Of a stretch of 64,000 nt of DNA, positions 25,424-34,356 are shown piece after piece. Numbering within the stretch: position 1 is the first letter of the stretch; each line of letters starts with the position of its first letter. Under the pieces are notes generated by a model. That model made no database searches, was not told where the DNA came from, and saw only the letters and a list, made by a program, of their open reading frames with translations. The translations under genes were made by a program, and so were the position numbers. The stretch is from Acidobacteria bacterium Ga0077534 (lineage in GTDB: Bacteria; Acidobacteriota; Blastocatellia; Pyrinomonadales; Pyrinomonadaceae): positions 598,986 to 662,985 of the forward strand of contig LNEI01000018.1 in NCBI GenBank assembly GCA_001464455.1. The letters run 5' to 3'.

Positions 25424-26433
25424 TAGGCTTGCTGAGAGGAACTTACTAGCGGACCCACGTTCGCCAACGAATCGGCGAGTTCCTCCGCCGAGACGCAAGC
25501 CGTTCCTTTTTTCATCACGACCAGGCCGCCGGCGTGATTTGCGATCTGAGCAGCCGTCGCGAAATCCCGACCGCTTGCCAGAGCAAGTGCATACGCGGCG
25601 ATAACGGTGTCACCAGCCCCGGTCACATCTACCGGCTCGGTCGAACCAACCACGTCAAGCTGCAAAGGTGGCTTCGACGTCTCAAAAAGCTTCATTCCCT
25701 GATTTCCGTTGGTTACAAGAAGGGATGCGAGCCCGAGGTCTTCGCGCAATTGCTCACAGTCGCTGTCGGAAAAATCTCGGCCGAGGATCTGCTCGACCTC
25801 TTCACGGTTCGGTGTCGCTGTTGTCGCTCCCGTAAACTCCGCCAGACGAAAACGAGAGTCGATTATCAAAGGTATTTGGTGCGACTCGGAAATGCGTTTC
25901 GCCTCGTCAAATATCTGGCGGCCCACCGTCCCGTAATTATAATCAGAAACGATGACGGCATCGGCCTGATCGCATACTTCGCGTAGGTTTGATATCAATC
26001 GCTCGACAATGCCAGCCGAAAGTTCGGCATCGCTTTCATAATCGATACGGATGACCTGTTGCCGGGCGGCGTAATGCTGTCCGGCAAGAACACGTACCTT
26101 GGTCGTCGTTGGACGACCGGAAAGCCTGATAACGCCTGAGATGTCAACGCCAACCGACGAGAGCCCATCGAGCAGGAGTTTCCCATTTACATCATCACCA
26201 ACGGTACCAATTAGGTTAGCCCGTCCTCCTAGCGAAGCAACATTCGCCGCAGCGTTTGCAGCCGCACCCGGAACGGTCGTCGTCTCGTCGTGTCGGAGAA
26301 TAAATACGGGAGCTTCGCGCGAGACGCGAGAAATGGTCCCGTTAAGAAACTGATCCGCGACGAGATCGCCGACGATGACGACGGTTTTTGAGCGGAAAAG
26401 CTCTGATACGGTTTTTGTCAGATCGTTAGTCAC
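25423..26433 (-). CDS. rfaE1: Heptose 7-phosphate kinase (PfkB family)
   Basis: Phosphorylates D-glycero-beta-D-manno-heptose 7-phosphate at C1. PfkB signatures are present: [22 protein letters not shown] near the start, [16 protein letters not shown], and the ATP site [18 protein letters not shown]. Together with the next gene it is the split version of HldE. 336 residues. The presence of both genes implies heptose-containing LPS. Confidence 0.93.
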   Translation of the reverse strand: MTNDLTKTVSELFRSKTVVIVGDLVADQFLNGTISRVSREAPVFILRHDETTTVPGAAANAAANVASLGGRANLIGTVGDDVNGKLLLDGLSSVGVDISGVIRLSGRPTTTKVRVLAGQHYAARQQVIRIDYESDAELSAGIVERLISNLREVCDQADAVIVSDYNYGTVGRQIFDEAKRISESHQIPLIIDSRFRLAEFTGATTATPNREEVEQILGRDFSDSDCEQLREDLGLASLLVTNGNQGMKLFETSKPPLQLDVVGSTEPVDVTGAGDTVIAAYALALASGRDFATAAQIANHAGGLVVMKKGTACVSAEELADSLANVGPLVSSSQQA

Positions 26434-26472
26434 CTTAAAGCAAACGAGAATATCGTCGCAAAATACTTAAAT

Positions 26473-26498
26473 GGCCGCAACCTTTAGAGGTTCCGGCC
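26473..26498 (-). terminator. Hairpin downstream of the FG-GAP gene
   Basis: GGCC-gc-AACCT-TTAG-AGGTT-cc-GGCC, followed on the minus strand by ATTTAAGTATTTT. The T tract is weak, so only a probable terminator. Confidence 0.5.
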
Positions 26499-26524
26499 AG
26501 GTGCAGCTTCATTAGGTATGAGCT

Positions 26525-27502
26525 CTAGTGTGTATCGTAACTCGCAACCGGAAAGTCGTTTGCACCGCCCCAGCGGATCGCAGTAACGCCGCGATCAGAG
26601 CTGCGAAGAATATAGAAGTTTCCTGGATTCTCATTACGAAAAACGCCAATATCGGTTTTGCCGTCACCATCGTAATCGTTCTGCACGTTGTAGTCGATGC
26701 CCGTTATACCGAATACCTCGGTCATTGTGCCGCCGGAACTCTTACGGATAAGCCACGTGAGATTGTCGGACGGCTTCTTGCCTTCGCGCAGAACGGCAAT
26801 ATCAGTCTTCCCGTCGCCATCATAATCGCCTGGCACAACGAGATCAGTACTAAGTCCCCACTGAATTGCGGAGACAGTTCTCGAACTACTCGCGAGGATG
26901 TGAAAAACCGCAGGGCTGTCAGCTGTCAGGCCGGGACGCTGAATGGCAATATCTATCTTGCCATCGCCATCATAATCGCCGGGAGCCGTAAAATCTGCCG
27001 CTGTACCAAATTCTTGCTGAACTATCTGACCATTACTACTCTGATAAATGAACCATATCATTAGCGCGTTAGAGCGACGAACCACAGCCACGTCGCTTTT
27101 GCCGTCACCGTCAAAATCACGGCTGAGAGCTTCGTCACCGGGAGATCCCCATTGAAACGAGCTAAACGTTCCATTTGAGCTGTTAAGCCAAAACCAAACT
27201 CCATCAAGTTCGCGGAAAACACCTACGTCACCTTTCCCATCACCATCGAAATCTGCCGGAGTAATATAATCGATCCCAGCAATGCCAAAGTTGGTAAACG
27301 TGGAAGCACCGTTGGATTGGAGTGTGTACCAAATGTTGTTTGTCTGGCGATAGATCGTAAAATCGGCACGACCGTCGCCGTTAACGTCCATGGCCTTACG
27401 CAGGCTCAACTGCGCAACCGCCGTCGATGCGATGGCCGCGACCGCAAGAGCCAAAACAACCGCTCGTCCTGAATGAGCAAAAAGATCTTTTATCTTAAAC
27501 AT
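26525..27502 (-). CDS. Secreted FG-GAP/VCBS repeat protein
   Basis: Exported beta-propeller-type protein. Signal peptide from M-F-K-I-K-D-L-F (ATG at 27502), followed by six to seven repeats containing the calcium loop D-x-[D/N]-G-D-G-[K/R]-x-D, for example DVNGDGRAD, DFDGDGKGD, DYDGDGKTD. The spacing of roughly 45 to 50 residues gives about seven blades. Such proteins are usually cell-surface or secreted adhesins or enzymes' scaffolds; no catalytic domain is seen. 325 residues. Confidence 0.85.
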   Translation of the reverse strand: MFKIKDLFAHSGRAVVLALAVAAIASTAVAQLSLRKAMDVNGDGRADFTIYRQTNNIWYTLQSNGASTFTNFGIAGIDYITPADFDGDGKGDVGVFRELDGVWFWLNSSNGTFSSFQWGSPGDEALSRDFDGDGKSDVAVVRRSNALMIWFIYQSSNGQIVQQEFGTAADFTAPGDYDGDGKIDIAIQRPGLTADSPAVFHILASSSRTVSAIQWGLSTDLVVPGDYDGDGKTDIAVLREGKKPSDNLTWLIRKSSGGTMTEVFGITGIDYNVQNDYDGDGKTDIGVFRNENPGNFYILRSSDRGVTAIRWGGANDFPVASYDTH

Positions 27503-27657
27503 CAATAATCGCCTGTACAGCTTTTCGGGCAAAACCTGAATATACCACTTCGGAGAAAGAGAGCAAAACCCACTACGCTCCGAGAAGACCGATATGCTTA
27601 ACCTAGAGAGTTAGACGCACCCAACTGCGTAACGGTTGGTCTGCAGCAGCTGCTTCC

Positions 27658-27891
27658 CTAAAAAGTGCTTCGAAGCCATGCTTCGACCTCAAGGCGGCTA
27701 AATCGGATCGTACGGTTCATTTTTCGGTACGGAAGACCATCCAGGATCATCGAATCGACCCCCGAGACGCTGCACCGCAAATATCTCGCCAACTGGCGCT
27801 TTGATAGAAGTCCAGCGGCGGAAAACTTGGCAATTTTTTGCGGCCGGATAAAAGCTGGATCGGAGCGGGGATTTTCAGAACGGCTAAACAT
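27658..27891 (-). CDS. Small excisionase-type HTH protein
   Basis: 77 residues with a MerR/excisionase-like winged helix (about 28-77): LLSKRQLARYLRCSVSGVDSMI, then LPYRKMNRTIRFSRLEVEAWL. Proteins of this class bind DNA as directionality factors or are small regulators. It lies 100 bases downstream of tRNA-His on the same strand, but no integrase is nearby. Could be a leftover of an integrated element or a free-standing regulator. Confidence 0.7.
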   Translation of the reverse strand: MFSRSENPRSDPAFIRPQKIAKFSAAGLLSKRQLARYLRCSVSGVDSMILDGLPYRKMNRTIRFSRLEVEAWLRSTF

Positions 27892-27956
27892 CGACTTTCT
27901 TCGCTACACAATGGTAGCCTGTCAGTCGATAGGACTTCGGTAGTGCTTAATACAAT

Positions 27957-27988
27957 GTAAAAAGAAAAAGCCGGCGTTAGTCGCCGGC
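27957..27988 (-). terminator. Rho-independent terminator after tRNA-His
   Basis: Minus-strand GCCGGCG-ACTAA-CGCCGGC followed by TTTTTCTTTTT. Perfect 7-base stem. Ends the tRNA transcript. Confidence 0.9.
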
Positions 27989-28004
27989 ATGGAAAAGAAA
28001 ATGG

Positions 28005-28081
28005 TGGGGCGGCTAGTGGGATTCGAACCCACGACATCCTGAACCACAATCAGGCGCTCTAACCACTGAACTATAGCCGCC
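28005..28081 (-). tRNA. tRNA-His (GUG)
   Basis: Cloverleaf with extra 5-prime G at -1 paired to C73, the histidine identity element. Anticodon GTG at 28045-28047. CCA is encoded at 28005-28007. Confidence 0.95.
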
Positions 28082-28126
28082 ACATATCGATTTGGAATAG
28101 GCAAAATACCTATCTCAAAAATCGTT

Positions 28127-28203
28127 TGGTACCCCCGCCAGGGCTCGAACCTGGGACCTACGGCTTAGAAGGCCGTCGCTCTATCCAGCTGAGCTACGGG
28201 AGC
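28127..28203 (-). tRNA. tRNA-Arg (UCU)
   Basis: Cloverleaf with anticodon TCT at 28167-28169. The acceptor is GCTCCCG/CGGGGGT, with G1-U72 and U3-G70 wobbles, discriminator A and encoded CCA at 28127-28129. Confidence 0.92.
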
Positions 28204-28265
28204 ATGAAAAGAGCAAAGTAAGATGTTATAGATTAGGCTCTGCTTAGTCAACCTATTTACGAGCC

Positions 28266-28949
28266 TCAGATCACTCGCGCTGCTGGCTTCACCTTCTGCA
28301 ACACCACGACCATCTGCTCAAAAACCTCGTCGAGATCAAGTTCGCTGGTGTCGATGACGACTGCGTCATCCGCGATCGTCAGGGGCGAGTCTTCCCGGGA
28401 AACATCACGCTCGTCGCGTTCATTTATCTCCGCGAGAGTTTGCTCGTAGGTCGAAATACGACCCCTAGCTTTATCTTCAGTGAATCGCCGCCGAGCACGG
28501 GCTTCGGGCTTAGCCGTCAAGAAAAACTTAATATCTGCCTTAGGAAAGACCACACTTCCGATGTCACGACCCTCGAGCACGCACCCGTTCGGAGCAGATT
28601 CCCCGATCGCACGCTGATGATCGACCATGATACGCCGCACCTCTGAGATCGTCGAAACTATGGATGCAGACTGTGCGATCTCAAGCGTGCGTATCTCGGC
28701 AGTTACGTCGTCACCGTTCAAGATCACGCGAAGGTTATCCGGCTCCCCGATGAGTTCGATCTTCGCGGTCTCGGCAATGTATTCGATGCGGTCTATGTCT
28801 CGATGTGGAACTGCCGCACGATCCACGGCGAGTGCTACCGCGCGATACATAGCTCCGGTATCGAGATAAAGCAGGTTGAGTTTCTTTGCGAGCATTTTCC
28901 CGAGCGTAGACTTCCCCGCTCCGCTCGGCCCGTCGATGGCGATGATCAT
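28266..28949 (-). CDS. cmk: Cytidylate kinase
   Basis: CMP/dCMP kinase of nucleotide salvage. P-loop IAIDGPSGAGKSTLGK at the extreme N-terminus, LDTGAMYRAVAL, and EGRDIGSVVFPKADIKFFLTA. 227 residues, standard length and start. Four bases downstream of the HxlR regulator gene on the same strand, so possibly co-transcribed with it. Confidence 0.97.
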   Translation of the reverse strand: MIIAIDGPSGAGKSTLGKMLAKKLNLLYLDTGAMYRAVALAVDRAAVPHRDIDRIEYIAETAKIELIGEPDNLRVILNGDDVTAEIRTLEIAQSASIVSTISEVRRIMVDHQRAIGESAPNGCVLEGRDIGSVVFPKADIKFFLTAKPEARARRRFTEDKARGRISTYEQTLAEINERDERDVSREDSPLTIADDAVVIDTSELDLDEVFEQMVVVLQKVKPAARVI

Positions 28950-28952
28950 TGG

Positions 28953-29306
28953 TCAAGATTTCCCAAGAATATTCTTATTCCCCCAATGATACATTGCTTC
29001 AACGACCTTTCCCAATTCGAGACCCTTATTCGTTAGCTCGTAAGCATAACGCGGTGGATGTTCGCTATACAGTACCTTCTTTATAACGGCGGCAGCTTCA
29101 AGACGTTTCAAGCGGTCCGCGAGAATATTTGTCGGAAAATGCTCGGCCGATTCAAGAAACTCGTTGTAGCGCCTCTTCCCTTTGAAAATATCGCGCACGA
29201 CCAGAAGTGTCCAACGGTCGCCGATCAGGTCAAGAGTACAGGCGACCGGACATGACGACCGAAGGTCGATATCATTTTGCGTCGTATTTATTCTCGCCAT
29301 TACCAT
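28953..29306 (-). CDS. HxlR-family transcriptional regulator
   Basis: Winged-helix repressor/activator of the HxlR type, often thiol- or oxidant-sensing. It has an N-terminal Cys pair (SSCPVACTLDLIGDRWTLLVVRDI), the HTH in YNEFLESAEHFPTNILADRLKRLEAAAVI and a C-terminal dimer helix. It is divergent from a DoxX-type gene, with palindromes between. The Cys in CPVACTLDLIGDRW is the usual HxlR sensing residue. An alternative start is the ATG two codons later. Confidence 0.93.
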   Translation of the reverse strand: MVMARINTTQNDIDLRSSCPVACTLDLIGDRWTLLVVRDIFKGKRRYNEFLESAEHFPTNILADRLKRLEAAAVIKKVLYSEHPPRYAYELTNKGLELGKVVEAMYHWGNKNILGKS

Positions 29307-29318
29307 ATTTTAGCGAAA

Positions 29319-29372
29319 TGACTTGCATAATGAAAGTCAGCCTGTTATCGTAACTTTCAAAATACAAGTTAC
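29319..29372. promoter_or_regulatory. Two palindromes between hxlR and doxX genes
   Basis: First, TGACTT...AAGTCA (29319-29339). Second, GTAACTT-N9-AAGTTAC (29350-29372), a perfect inverted repeat of the kind bound by HxlR regulators. Both lie in the divergent promoter region. Confidence 0.65.
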
Positions 29373-29399
29373 GCATTAACAGAGAGGAGATGAATAACT

Positions 29400-29792
29400 A
29401 TGAAAGCAATTACAGGTCTCGGTAAGTGGATCTTTCTTTTCGGATTTTTGATATATGTAATGCTGCATTTCGCTCTCGCGGATGTAGGGGCCAAAATGGT
29501 GCCTTCGTTCTTGCCGTTTCCATACTTTTGGAATTACTTCACTGGAGTTCTAATAGCGGCCTTTATCGTCAGCGGCCTGGTCGGAAAGTATGATAAGTTG
29601 GCGGCCGTACTAATGGCTTTTTACATACTTTTGACCGCGCTTCTTATCCACCTGCCGGGTGCGATCTGGGGCAGCAAGATGGAATTGGATCCATCGCAGG
29701 AGGTGGTAAACATTTTTAGAAATATGATAGCTATGGGCGGTGCACTGATGTACGCGGGAGCATACGCCAAAGATGATCGAATCGTTAGATGA
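29400..29792 (+). CDS. DoxX-like membrane protein
   Basis: 130-residue protein with four hydrophobic spans, resembling the DoxX/DoxD family (small membrane oxidoreductase partners). Ribosome site GAGAGGAG precedes the ATG at 29400. Divergent from HxlR regulator and probably its target. Family-level call from length, span pattern and neighbourhood; no exact match claimed. Confidence 0.7.
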   Translation: MKAITGLGKWIFLFGFLIYVMLHFALADVGAKMVPSFLPFPYFWNYFTGVLIAAFIVSGLVGKYDKLAAVLMAFYILLTALLIHLPGAIWGSKMELDPSQEVVNIFRNMIAMGGALMYAGAYAKDDRIVR

Positions 29793-29801
29793 AGAGGCAC
29801 T

Positions 29802-29840
29802 AAAAAGCCCGCGAAGTTCTCGGGAAACCTCGCGGGAAAA
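29802..29840. terminator. Bidirectional terminator between convergent genes
   Basis: CCCGCGA and TCGCGGG, flanked by A run before and AAAA after. Serves the DoxX gene and, on the minus strand, the glycerophosphodiesterase. Confidence 0.85.
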
Positions 29841-29856
29841 GTGACAGTAGCAAAAC

Positions 29857-30744
29857 TTATTTCTTAAACACCTTGACGGCCCGGTCGGGATAGTCGGTTA
29901 TGATGCCATCGAGGTCGAAGGTTTTCATTCGTTCCAGATCCGCGATCTCATTTACCGTCCACGGAACGATCTTCAGACCACGAGCCCGGCAGTATGCCAC
30001 AGTGGCGGCATCAAAGAGCATGTAATTCGGGCTGTACGTATCGGGCATAAACCCCAGCTTCTCAAGGTTCTTTTCGATCCCATCCCGATTTCCGACGAGC
30101 AGAGCAAGTGGAAGTTTTGGATCGATCTTGCGAAGTTCCTGAAGCGGGCGGACATCGAACGACTGGACGATCACGTGCTTGAGCATCTTCCCCGCCTTGA
30201 TCTCGGCGTATACCATTTTCGCGTATTCGGCCGGAGCAGGATGGAAAACACCGTCACCGTTCGGCCCTTCCGTCTTCATCTCAATGTTATATCGGGGTAT
30301 CCCCATCTTTTTCTCTTTGACAAATTTGCCGATCTCGTTGAATACATCCTTTAAGAGCGGTTTGAAAACCTTCATCTTCTCCTGCAGAGGAAAATCTTTG
30401 TTGCCGATGCTGCCGACATCAAAAAGCTTTACCTCGTCGTAGGTCATTTTGAAGATGTTGTTCTCACGCTGCTTTTCGGGCGGAATTCGATTACCGTCCT
30501 TGTCGAGCGAGATATTCGACGAGAACCACGGTTCGTGAGAGACAACGAGTTTCATGTCTTTGGATACGACCAGATCAAGTTCCAGTGTATCGGCACCTTG
30601 TTCAAGGGCCTTCTTAAAGGACGGGATCGTGTTTTCAGGCACGTATCCGCGTGCTCCGCGGTGTCCCTCGATACTGAAAGGCCTGGTCTGAGCAAAAGTG
30701 CTAGTTGTCAGAAGTAGTGCAAAAATTAGTAGTGCTGCTCTCAT
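29857..30744 (-). CDS. Exported glycerophosphodiester phosphodiesterase
   Basis: Releases glycerol 3-phosphate from glycerophosphodiesters in the periplasm. Signal peptide 1-18 (MRAALLIFALLLTTSTFAQ). GDPD catalytic residues in IEGHRGARGYVPENT (His-Arg and Glu), LELDLVVSKDMKLVVSHEP (metal Glu/Asp and second His), and the C-terminal VPWTVNEIADLERMKTFDLDGIITDYP. 295 residues, complete. Feeds the GlpD pathway found at 43.7 kb. Confidence 0.95.
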   Translation of the reverse strand: MRAALLIFALLLTTSTFAQTRPFSIEGHRGARGYVPENTIPSFKKALEQGADTLELDLVVSKDMKLVVSHEPWFSSNISLDKDGNRIPPEKQRENNIFKMTYDEVKLFDVGSIGNKDFPLQEKMKVFKPLLKDVFNEIGKFVKEKKMGIPRYNIEMKTEGPNGDGVFHPAPAEYAKMVYAEIKAGKMLKHVIVQSFDVRPLQELRKIDPKLPLALLVGNRDGIEKNLEKLGFMPDTYSPNYMLFDAATVAYCRARGLKIVPWTVNEIADLERMKTFDLDGIITDYPDRAVKVFKK

Positions 30745-30793
30745 AATTGATTATCTTATTCTGGAACTACGCGATCCCTACGTTCAAATTTCG

Positions 30794-30818
30794 AACGCAG
30801 AGATCGCGGAGTTCACGG
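30794..30818. repeat. Half copy of the CGCAGAG repeat
   Basis: AACGCAGAGATCGCGGAGTT followed by CACGG; it matches one arm of the palindrome at 17542-17620. Located after the TonB receptor. Confidence 0.5.
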
Positions 30819-30825
30819 AAATATC

Positions 30826-33800
30826 CTAGAAGGACAATTTTAACGCAACCTGTATCTGTCGTGCAGGAAATGCGCTGCTGATCGTGCCAAAGGCGGCACT
30901 GGTGATGTCCGAGTTGGCCGCGCCAAAGTTTGTCTTGTTAAAGACGTTGAAGAACTCGGCTCGGAAATCCAACCTGGTCAACTCGGTTATCGGTAGCTTG
31001 AACTGCTTATGAACACCGAGATCGAGGTTGAAAAATGCGTTGCTGCGGGCAAGGTTTCGCCCGGCTGAGCCGAACGGAGCCCAGACCGGCGGTCGCGTCA
31101 GACACTGGCCGACCGGTAGGAAATAGTTCGTCGTCGGATTTGGACGATCGCCGCGGTTAACGGGATCGCACGAAACATTCGGCCTGAGAGCGACCCCTCC
31201 GAGGAATGACGGCAGATTGTTTGTTACCGGCGATGGCCCGTAGCGGAAATTGATCGGCGCTCCGCTGAGCATCGTGTTGATACCATTCAATGTCCAACCG
31301 CCGATAAACGCATCGAGGACCTTGTTCATGTCTGTTCCCCAACCGCGACCACGACCGAGCGGCAGTTCATACACAAAGCTCGTGGTGTTGTTGAACGGCT
31401 GATCGTACGCCCCGATCCCCTTGTCCGCTTTGAAGTTATTGACGTCCTGCGGAGTTCCGGTGTTGCCGTTTGGCTCTTCGAGAACCTGCGATCCGTTGTC
31501 GAGAGCTTTTGACCATGTAAAGGAATTTAGGAGGTATAATCCCTTGCTGAAACGGCGTTCGAACTTGACCTGCAGAGCATTGTAGGTCGAAAAGCCTTCC
31601 GGAAGAACGGCTGATATCGAACCAAATCCGGTGATCGGTCGCCGGGCTTGAAGCGAAGGCTGCTGTGCCGCCGGCAAAGCAGCTTCTGCCTGAGTCAATG
31701 GCCGGGCCTGATTAAGGTCAGCGAGAAGCACCGAGTCGGAAACCTTGTTTCCAACATATGCCACATCCAAAACCGTATTGCCCCAAAGCTCACGCTGGAT
31801 CGAAACCTGCCAGTTTTGAATGCTCGTCGTTGGCTGGTCTTTTGGAACGTAGAGCGTCACGTTGTTCGGCAATCCGCTTGTCGGGTAACCGAGCTGCGTC
31901 GTACGGAAGCAATTTCCCGCGAACGCATTGCCCGAGCAGAGCGGATTAAGCAGCGGGTCGGGCGCGGTCTGAGCGACGGCGCTTCGCGTAACGATCGGGA
32001 AATTTGTCCCGAGAATGTCTGCACTTCCCAGACGGTTCAGAAACACGAAGCCGCGGCCGTAGCCCGCACGCAGCACGGTCTTGTCCGTTATGCTGTAAGC
32101 CATTCCAAGGCGTGGGCCGAAATTGTTGTAGTTTGGATCGACGAGAGCCCGGTCCGAAAGCGAACCATCGCGAGCGAGAACGATCGTATTGGAAACCGGA
32201 TCGTAGTTGGAGAGCCGGTTGTTCTTTTCCCAGTACGGCGAACCGAATTCGTACCGAAGTCCGAGATTCAGCGTCAGGCGACGATTTACCTTAATGTCAT
32301 CCTGAATAAAGCCATAGTGGAACCGCTGCTGCATCTCAGCTACCGTGAGTGAAGCCAATTCGTACTGGCTGCGAAGCCCGAACATAAAGTCAGAGAGATT
32401 ATAGATGTTCCCCGCTGCTGCACCGACCGGGCGGCTGTACTGGCCCGTATAGGTATCGAGACCCATCAGCGGATTGGTATCCTGAACGTCCGTACTTACG
32501 CGAAGATATTCATAGCCTGTTTTGATGCTGTGACGGCCAATGTTGAAGGCGTAGCTGGCACGGAAGTTTTGATTGATCGGGTCCTGGTACTGCGGATTGG
32601 TCGCCTGACGCCCGAGCTGCGAGATGCCGCCGATCGTCTGTGTGGTGAGTCCACCCGTTACGACCGGATCGGTCGGCAAACCCGTGATTCCGTAGAGATC
32701 GAACATACTCGGGCCACCTGTCAACGGGGGCCGCTTTCCGGCATCGATCTTCGATACTGAGAATCTCAGGTCGAGCACGGACGCGTTTTGGAATGCATAT
32801 GCACCGCCGACAACGAACTGTTGATTGAGAATATCAACAAATCCATTCTGATTACTGCCTGACGGGCCGGGGATATTCGGGCCTTCGAAAGCTTCGGAGT
32901 TTCGATAGCTCCAGCGACCGAAGATCGACGTCGAATCGTTAAATTTGTGATCGACCCGGATATTATATTTGTCGTTGAACTGTTTGTTTTCAACCAATTC
33001 CGAGTAGTTGTTCGCCGTGCCGGAATTGATAGGAGCCGGAAGGTCATTCAAAACCTTTCGGGCAAAGTTGGTCATCGGGATCGGCGTTCCGGCGGCGTAG
33101 GTGGTACCCGTGAGCGGGTCACGAACAGCCACGGTAAGAATACCCTGTCGCTGTGCCAGAGTAGGAATGGTCGAGAAGACCAGATTCTTCTGGATCTGTC
33201 GGAAACCTTCATAGTCACCAAAGAAGAATGTTCGGTCCCTTATGATCGGCCCACCAAACGCGAAACCAAACTGGTTACGAATGAGGGGAGGCTTAACGCC
33301 GCCTGCGGGTTTGAAGAAGCCAACGGCATTGAGAGCTGTATTGCGGTGAAACTCCCAAAGCGAACCTGTAAAGCGGTTTCCGCCCGTGCGATAAGTCGCA
33401 TTGATGACCGCTCCGCCAGCTCGCCCAAATTCGGCGCTGTACGAGTTTGTCTGCACCTTGAACTCGGCGATAGCGTCCGGCGAAACCTGAACTACCTGGC
33501 TCGAAAAGCTCTGATTACTCGTTCCATAGGCGTTGTTGTCGACGCCGTCGAGCAGGAAATTGTTGACTGTCGCACGAAGGCCGTTGACGTTGAAAGCCGC
33601 CTCGCGACCGCCGCCGCCGATCGAACTGTTCGTATTCGACTCGCGAACGCCCGGTGCAAGCAGTGCAAGGTTTGCGTACGAACGACCGTTGAGCGGCAAC
33701 GCGACGATCTGCTGACGCTGCACGACCTGTCCGCGATCGCTTGACGCGGATTCGAGAAGGTCGGCTGCACCGGTTACTGTGACAGTTTCGGTCGCTGTGG

Positions 33801-34152
33801 CGACGGTTAGGGTAAGATCAACACGCTGGCGCGAGTTCACCGACAGGTTGACCTCGGTCGCCGTCCGGCTGAACCCAGTTGCTTCAACGATTATCTGATA
33901 CTGACCGATCTTTACATTTACGAACTGAAAATCACCGTTCGCGTCGGTCGTTGTTGTTGATGTAATGCCCGTAGCAATGTTCCGCAGCGAGACATTCGCT
34001 CCCTGCAGGACCGCTTCATTTGCGTCCCGGATCGTACCGAGCACTGTTGATGTCTCGGACTGTCCAAAAGTTTGAAGAGATAAGCCGAAGACCAGCAATG
34101 ATAGTGCGATCCCGGCCAAAATATTTGATTTGATTGAGTTTAGAGACTTCAT
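30826..34152 (-). CDS. TonB-dependent receptor with carboxypeptidase-regulatory domain
   Basis: 1108-residue outer-membrane protein. Signal peptide (MKSLNSIKSNILAGIALSLLVFGLSLQTFGQ), Ig-like regulatory domain about 35-125 (VLGTIRDANEAVLQGANVSL), TonB plug about 130-260 (ALPLNGRSYANLALLAPGV, VDNNAYGTSNQSFSS), then the barrel ending in LSF. This is the Oar-like class that is massively expanded in Acidobacteriota and takes up polymers or peptides. The substrate is unknown, with no SusD partner nearby. Ends at the regulatory repeat half copy. Confidence 0.93.
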   Translation of the reverse strand: MKSLNSIKSNILAGIALSLLVFGLSLQTFGQSETSTVLGTIRDANEAVLQGANVSLRNIATGITSTTTTDANGDFQFVNVKIGQYQIIVEATGFSRTATEVNLSVNSRQRVDLTLTVATATETVTVTGAADLLESASSDRGQVVQRQQIVALPLNGRSYANLALLAPGVRESNTNSSIGGGGREAAFNVNGLRATVNNFLLDGVDNNAYGTSNQSFSSQVVQVSPDAIAEFKVQTNSYSAEFGRAGGAVINATYRTGGNRFTGSLWEFHRNTALNAVGFFKPAGGVKPPLIRNQFGFAFGGPIIRDRTFFFGDYEGFRQIQKNLVFSTIPTLAQRQGILTVAVRDPLTGTTYAAGTPIPMTNFARKVLNDLPAPINSGTANNYSELVENKQFNDKYNIRVDHKFNDSTSIFGRWSYRNSEAFEGPNIPGPSGSNQNGFVDILNQQFVVGGAYAFQNASVLDLRFSVSKIDAGKRPPLTGGPSMFDLYGITGLPTDPVVTGGLTTQTIGGISQLGRQATNPQYQDPINQNFRASYAFNIGRHSIKTGYEYLRVSTDVQDTNPLMGLDTYTGQYSRPVGAAAGNIYNLSDFMFGLRSQYELASLTVAEMQQRFHYGFIQDDIKVNRRLTLNLGLRYEFGSPYWEKNNRLSNYDPVSNTIVLARDGSLSDRALVDPNYNNFGPRLGMAYSITDKTVLRAGYGRGFVFLNRLGSADILGTNFPIVTRSAVAQTAPDPLLNPLCSGNAFAGNCFRTTQLGYPTSGLPNNVTLYVPKDQPTTSIQNWQVSIQRELWGNTVLDVAYVGNKVSDSVLLADLNQARPLTQAEAALPAAQQPSLQARRPITGFGSISAVLPEGFSTYNALQVKFERRFSKGLYLLNSFTWSKALDNGSQVLEEPNGNTGTPQDVNNFKADKGIGAYDQPFNNTTSFVYELPLGRGRGWGTDMNKVLDAFIGGWTLNGINTMLSGAPINFRYGPSPVTNNLPSFLGGVALRPNVSCDPVNRGDRPNPTTNYFLPVGQCLTRPPVWAPFGSAGRNLARSNAFFNLDLGVHKQFKLPITELTRLDFRAEFFNVFNKTNFGAANSDITSAAFGTISSAFPARQIQVALKLSF

Positions 34153-34315
34153 TTTATACCTCGAAATTAAACAGTCCGTCCCCGACTCCTTATTGGTTAA
34201 ACATGACCAGAAAGGCGTAAAGTGGGGCAGAACTCCTATGAGTAAAGATGGAGGATAATCAGAGGCTCTGAAGTTTGTGTTGCCGAGAGGTTTCGTTCTC
34301 GTTAATTTATGGGGA

Positions 34316-34344
34316 CCGGAGCGGCTTCGGCGGAGCCGCTCCGG
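34316..34344 (-). terminator. Strong hairpin after the M14 peptidase gene
   Basis: CCGGAGCGGCT-loop-AGCCGCTCCGG, eleven paired bases, immediately downstream of the stop at 34357 on the minus strand. No T run follows, so it may act as an RNA stabiliser rather than an intrinsic terminator. Confidence 0.55.
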
Positions 34345-34356
34345 ATCTTAACTCGA

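Noticed and set aside
27658..28203. Prophage or integrative element
   Set aside because: Only one HTH gene; no integrase, structural or replication genes and no matching direct repeats.
31648..32352. 234-residue plus-strand frame opposite the TonB receptor
   Set aside because: Antisense to a continuous 1108-residue receptor; composition is Arg/Ser-rich and unlike a real protein.
32947..33744. 265-residue plus-strand frame opposite the TonB receptor
   Set aside because: Same reason; a long shadow frame common opposite high-GC coding DNA.
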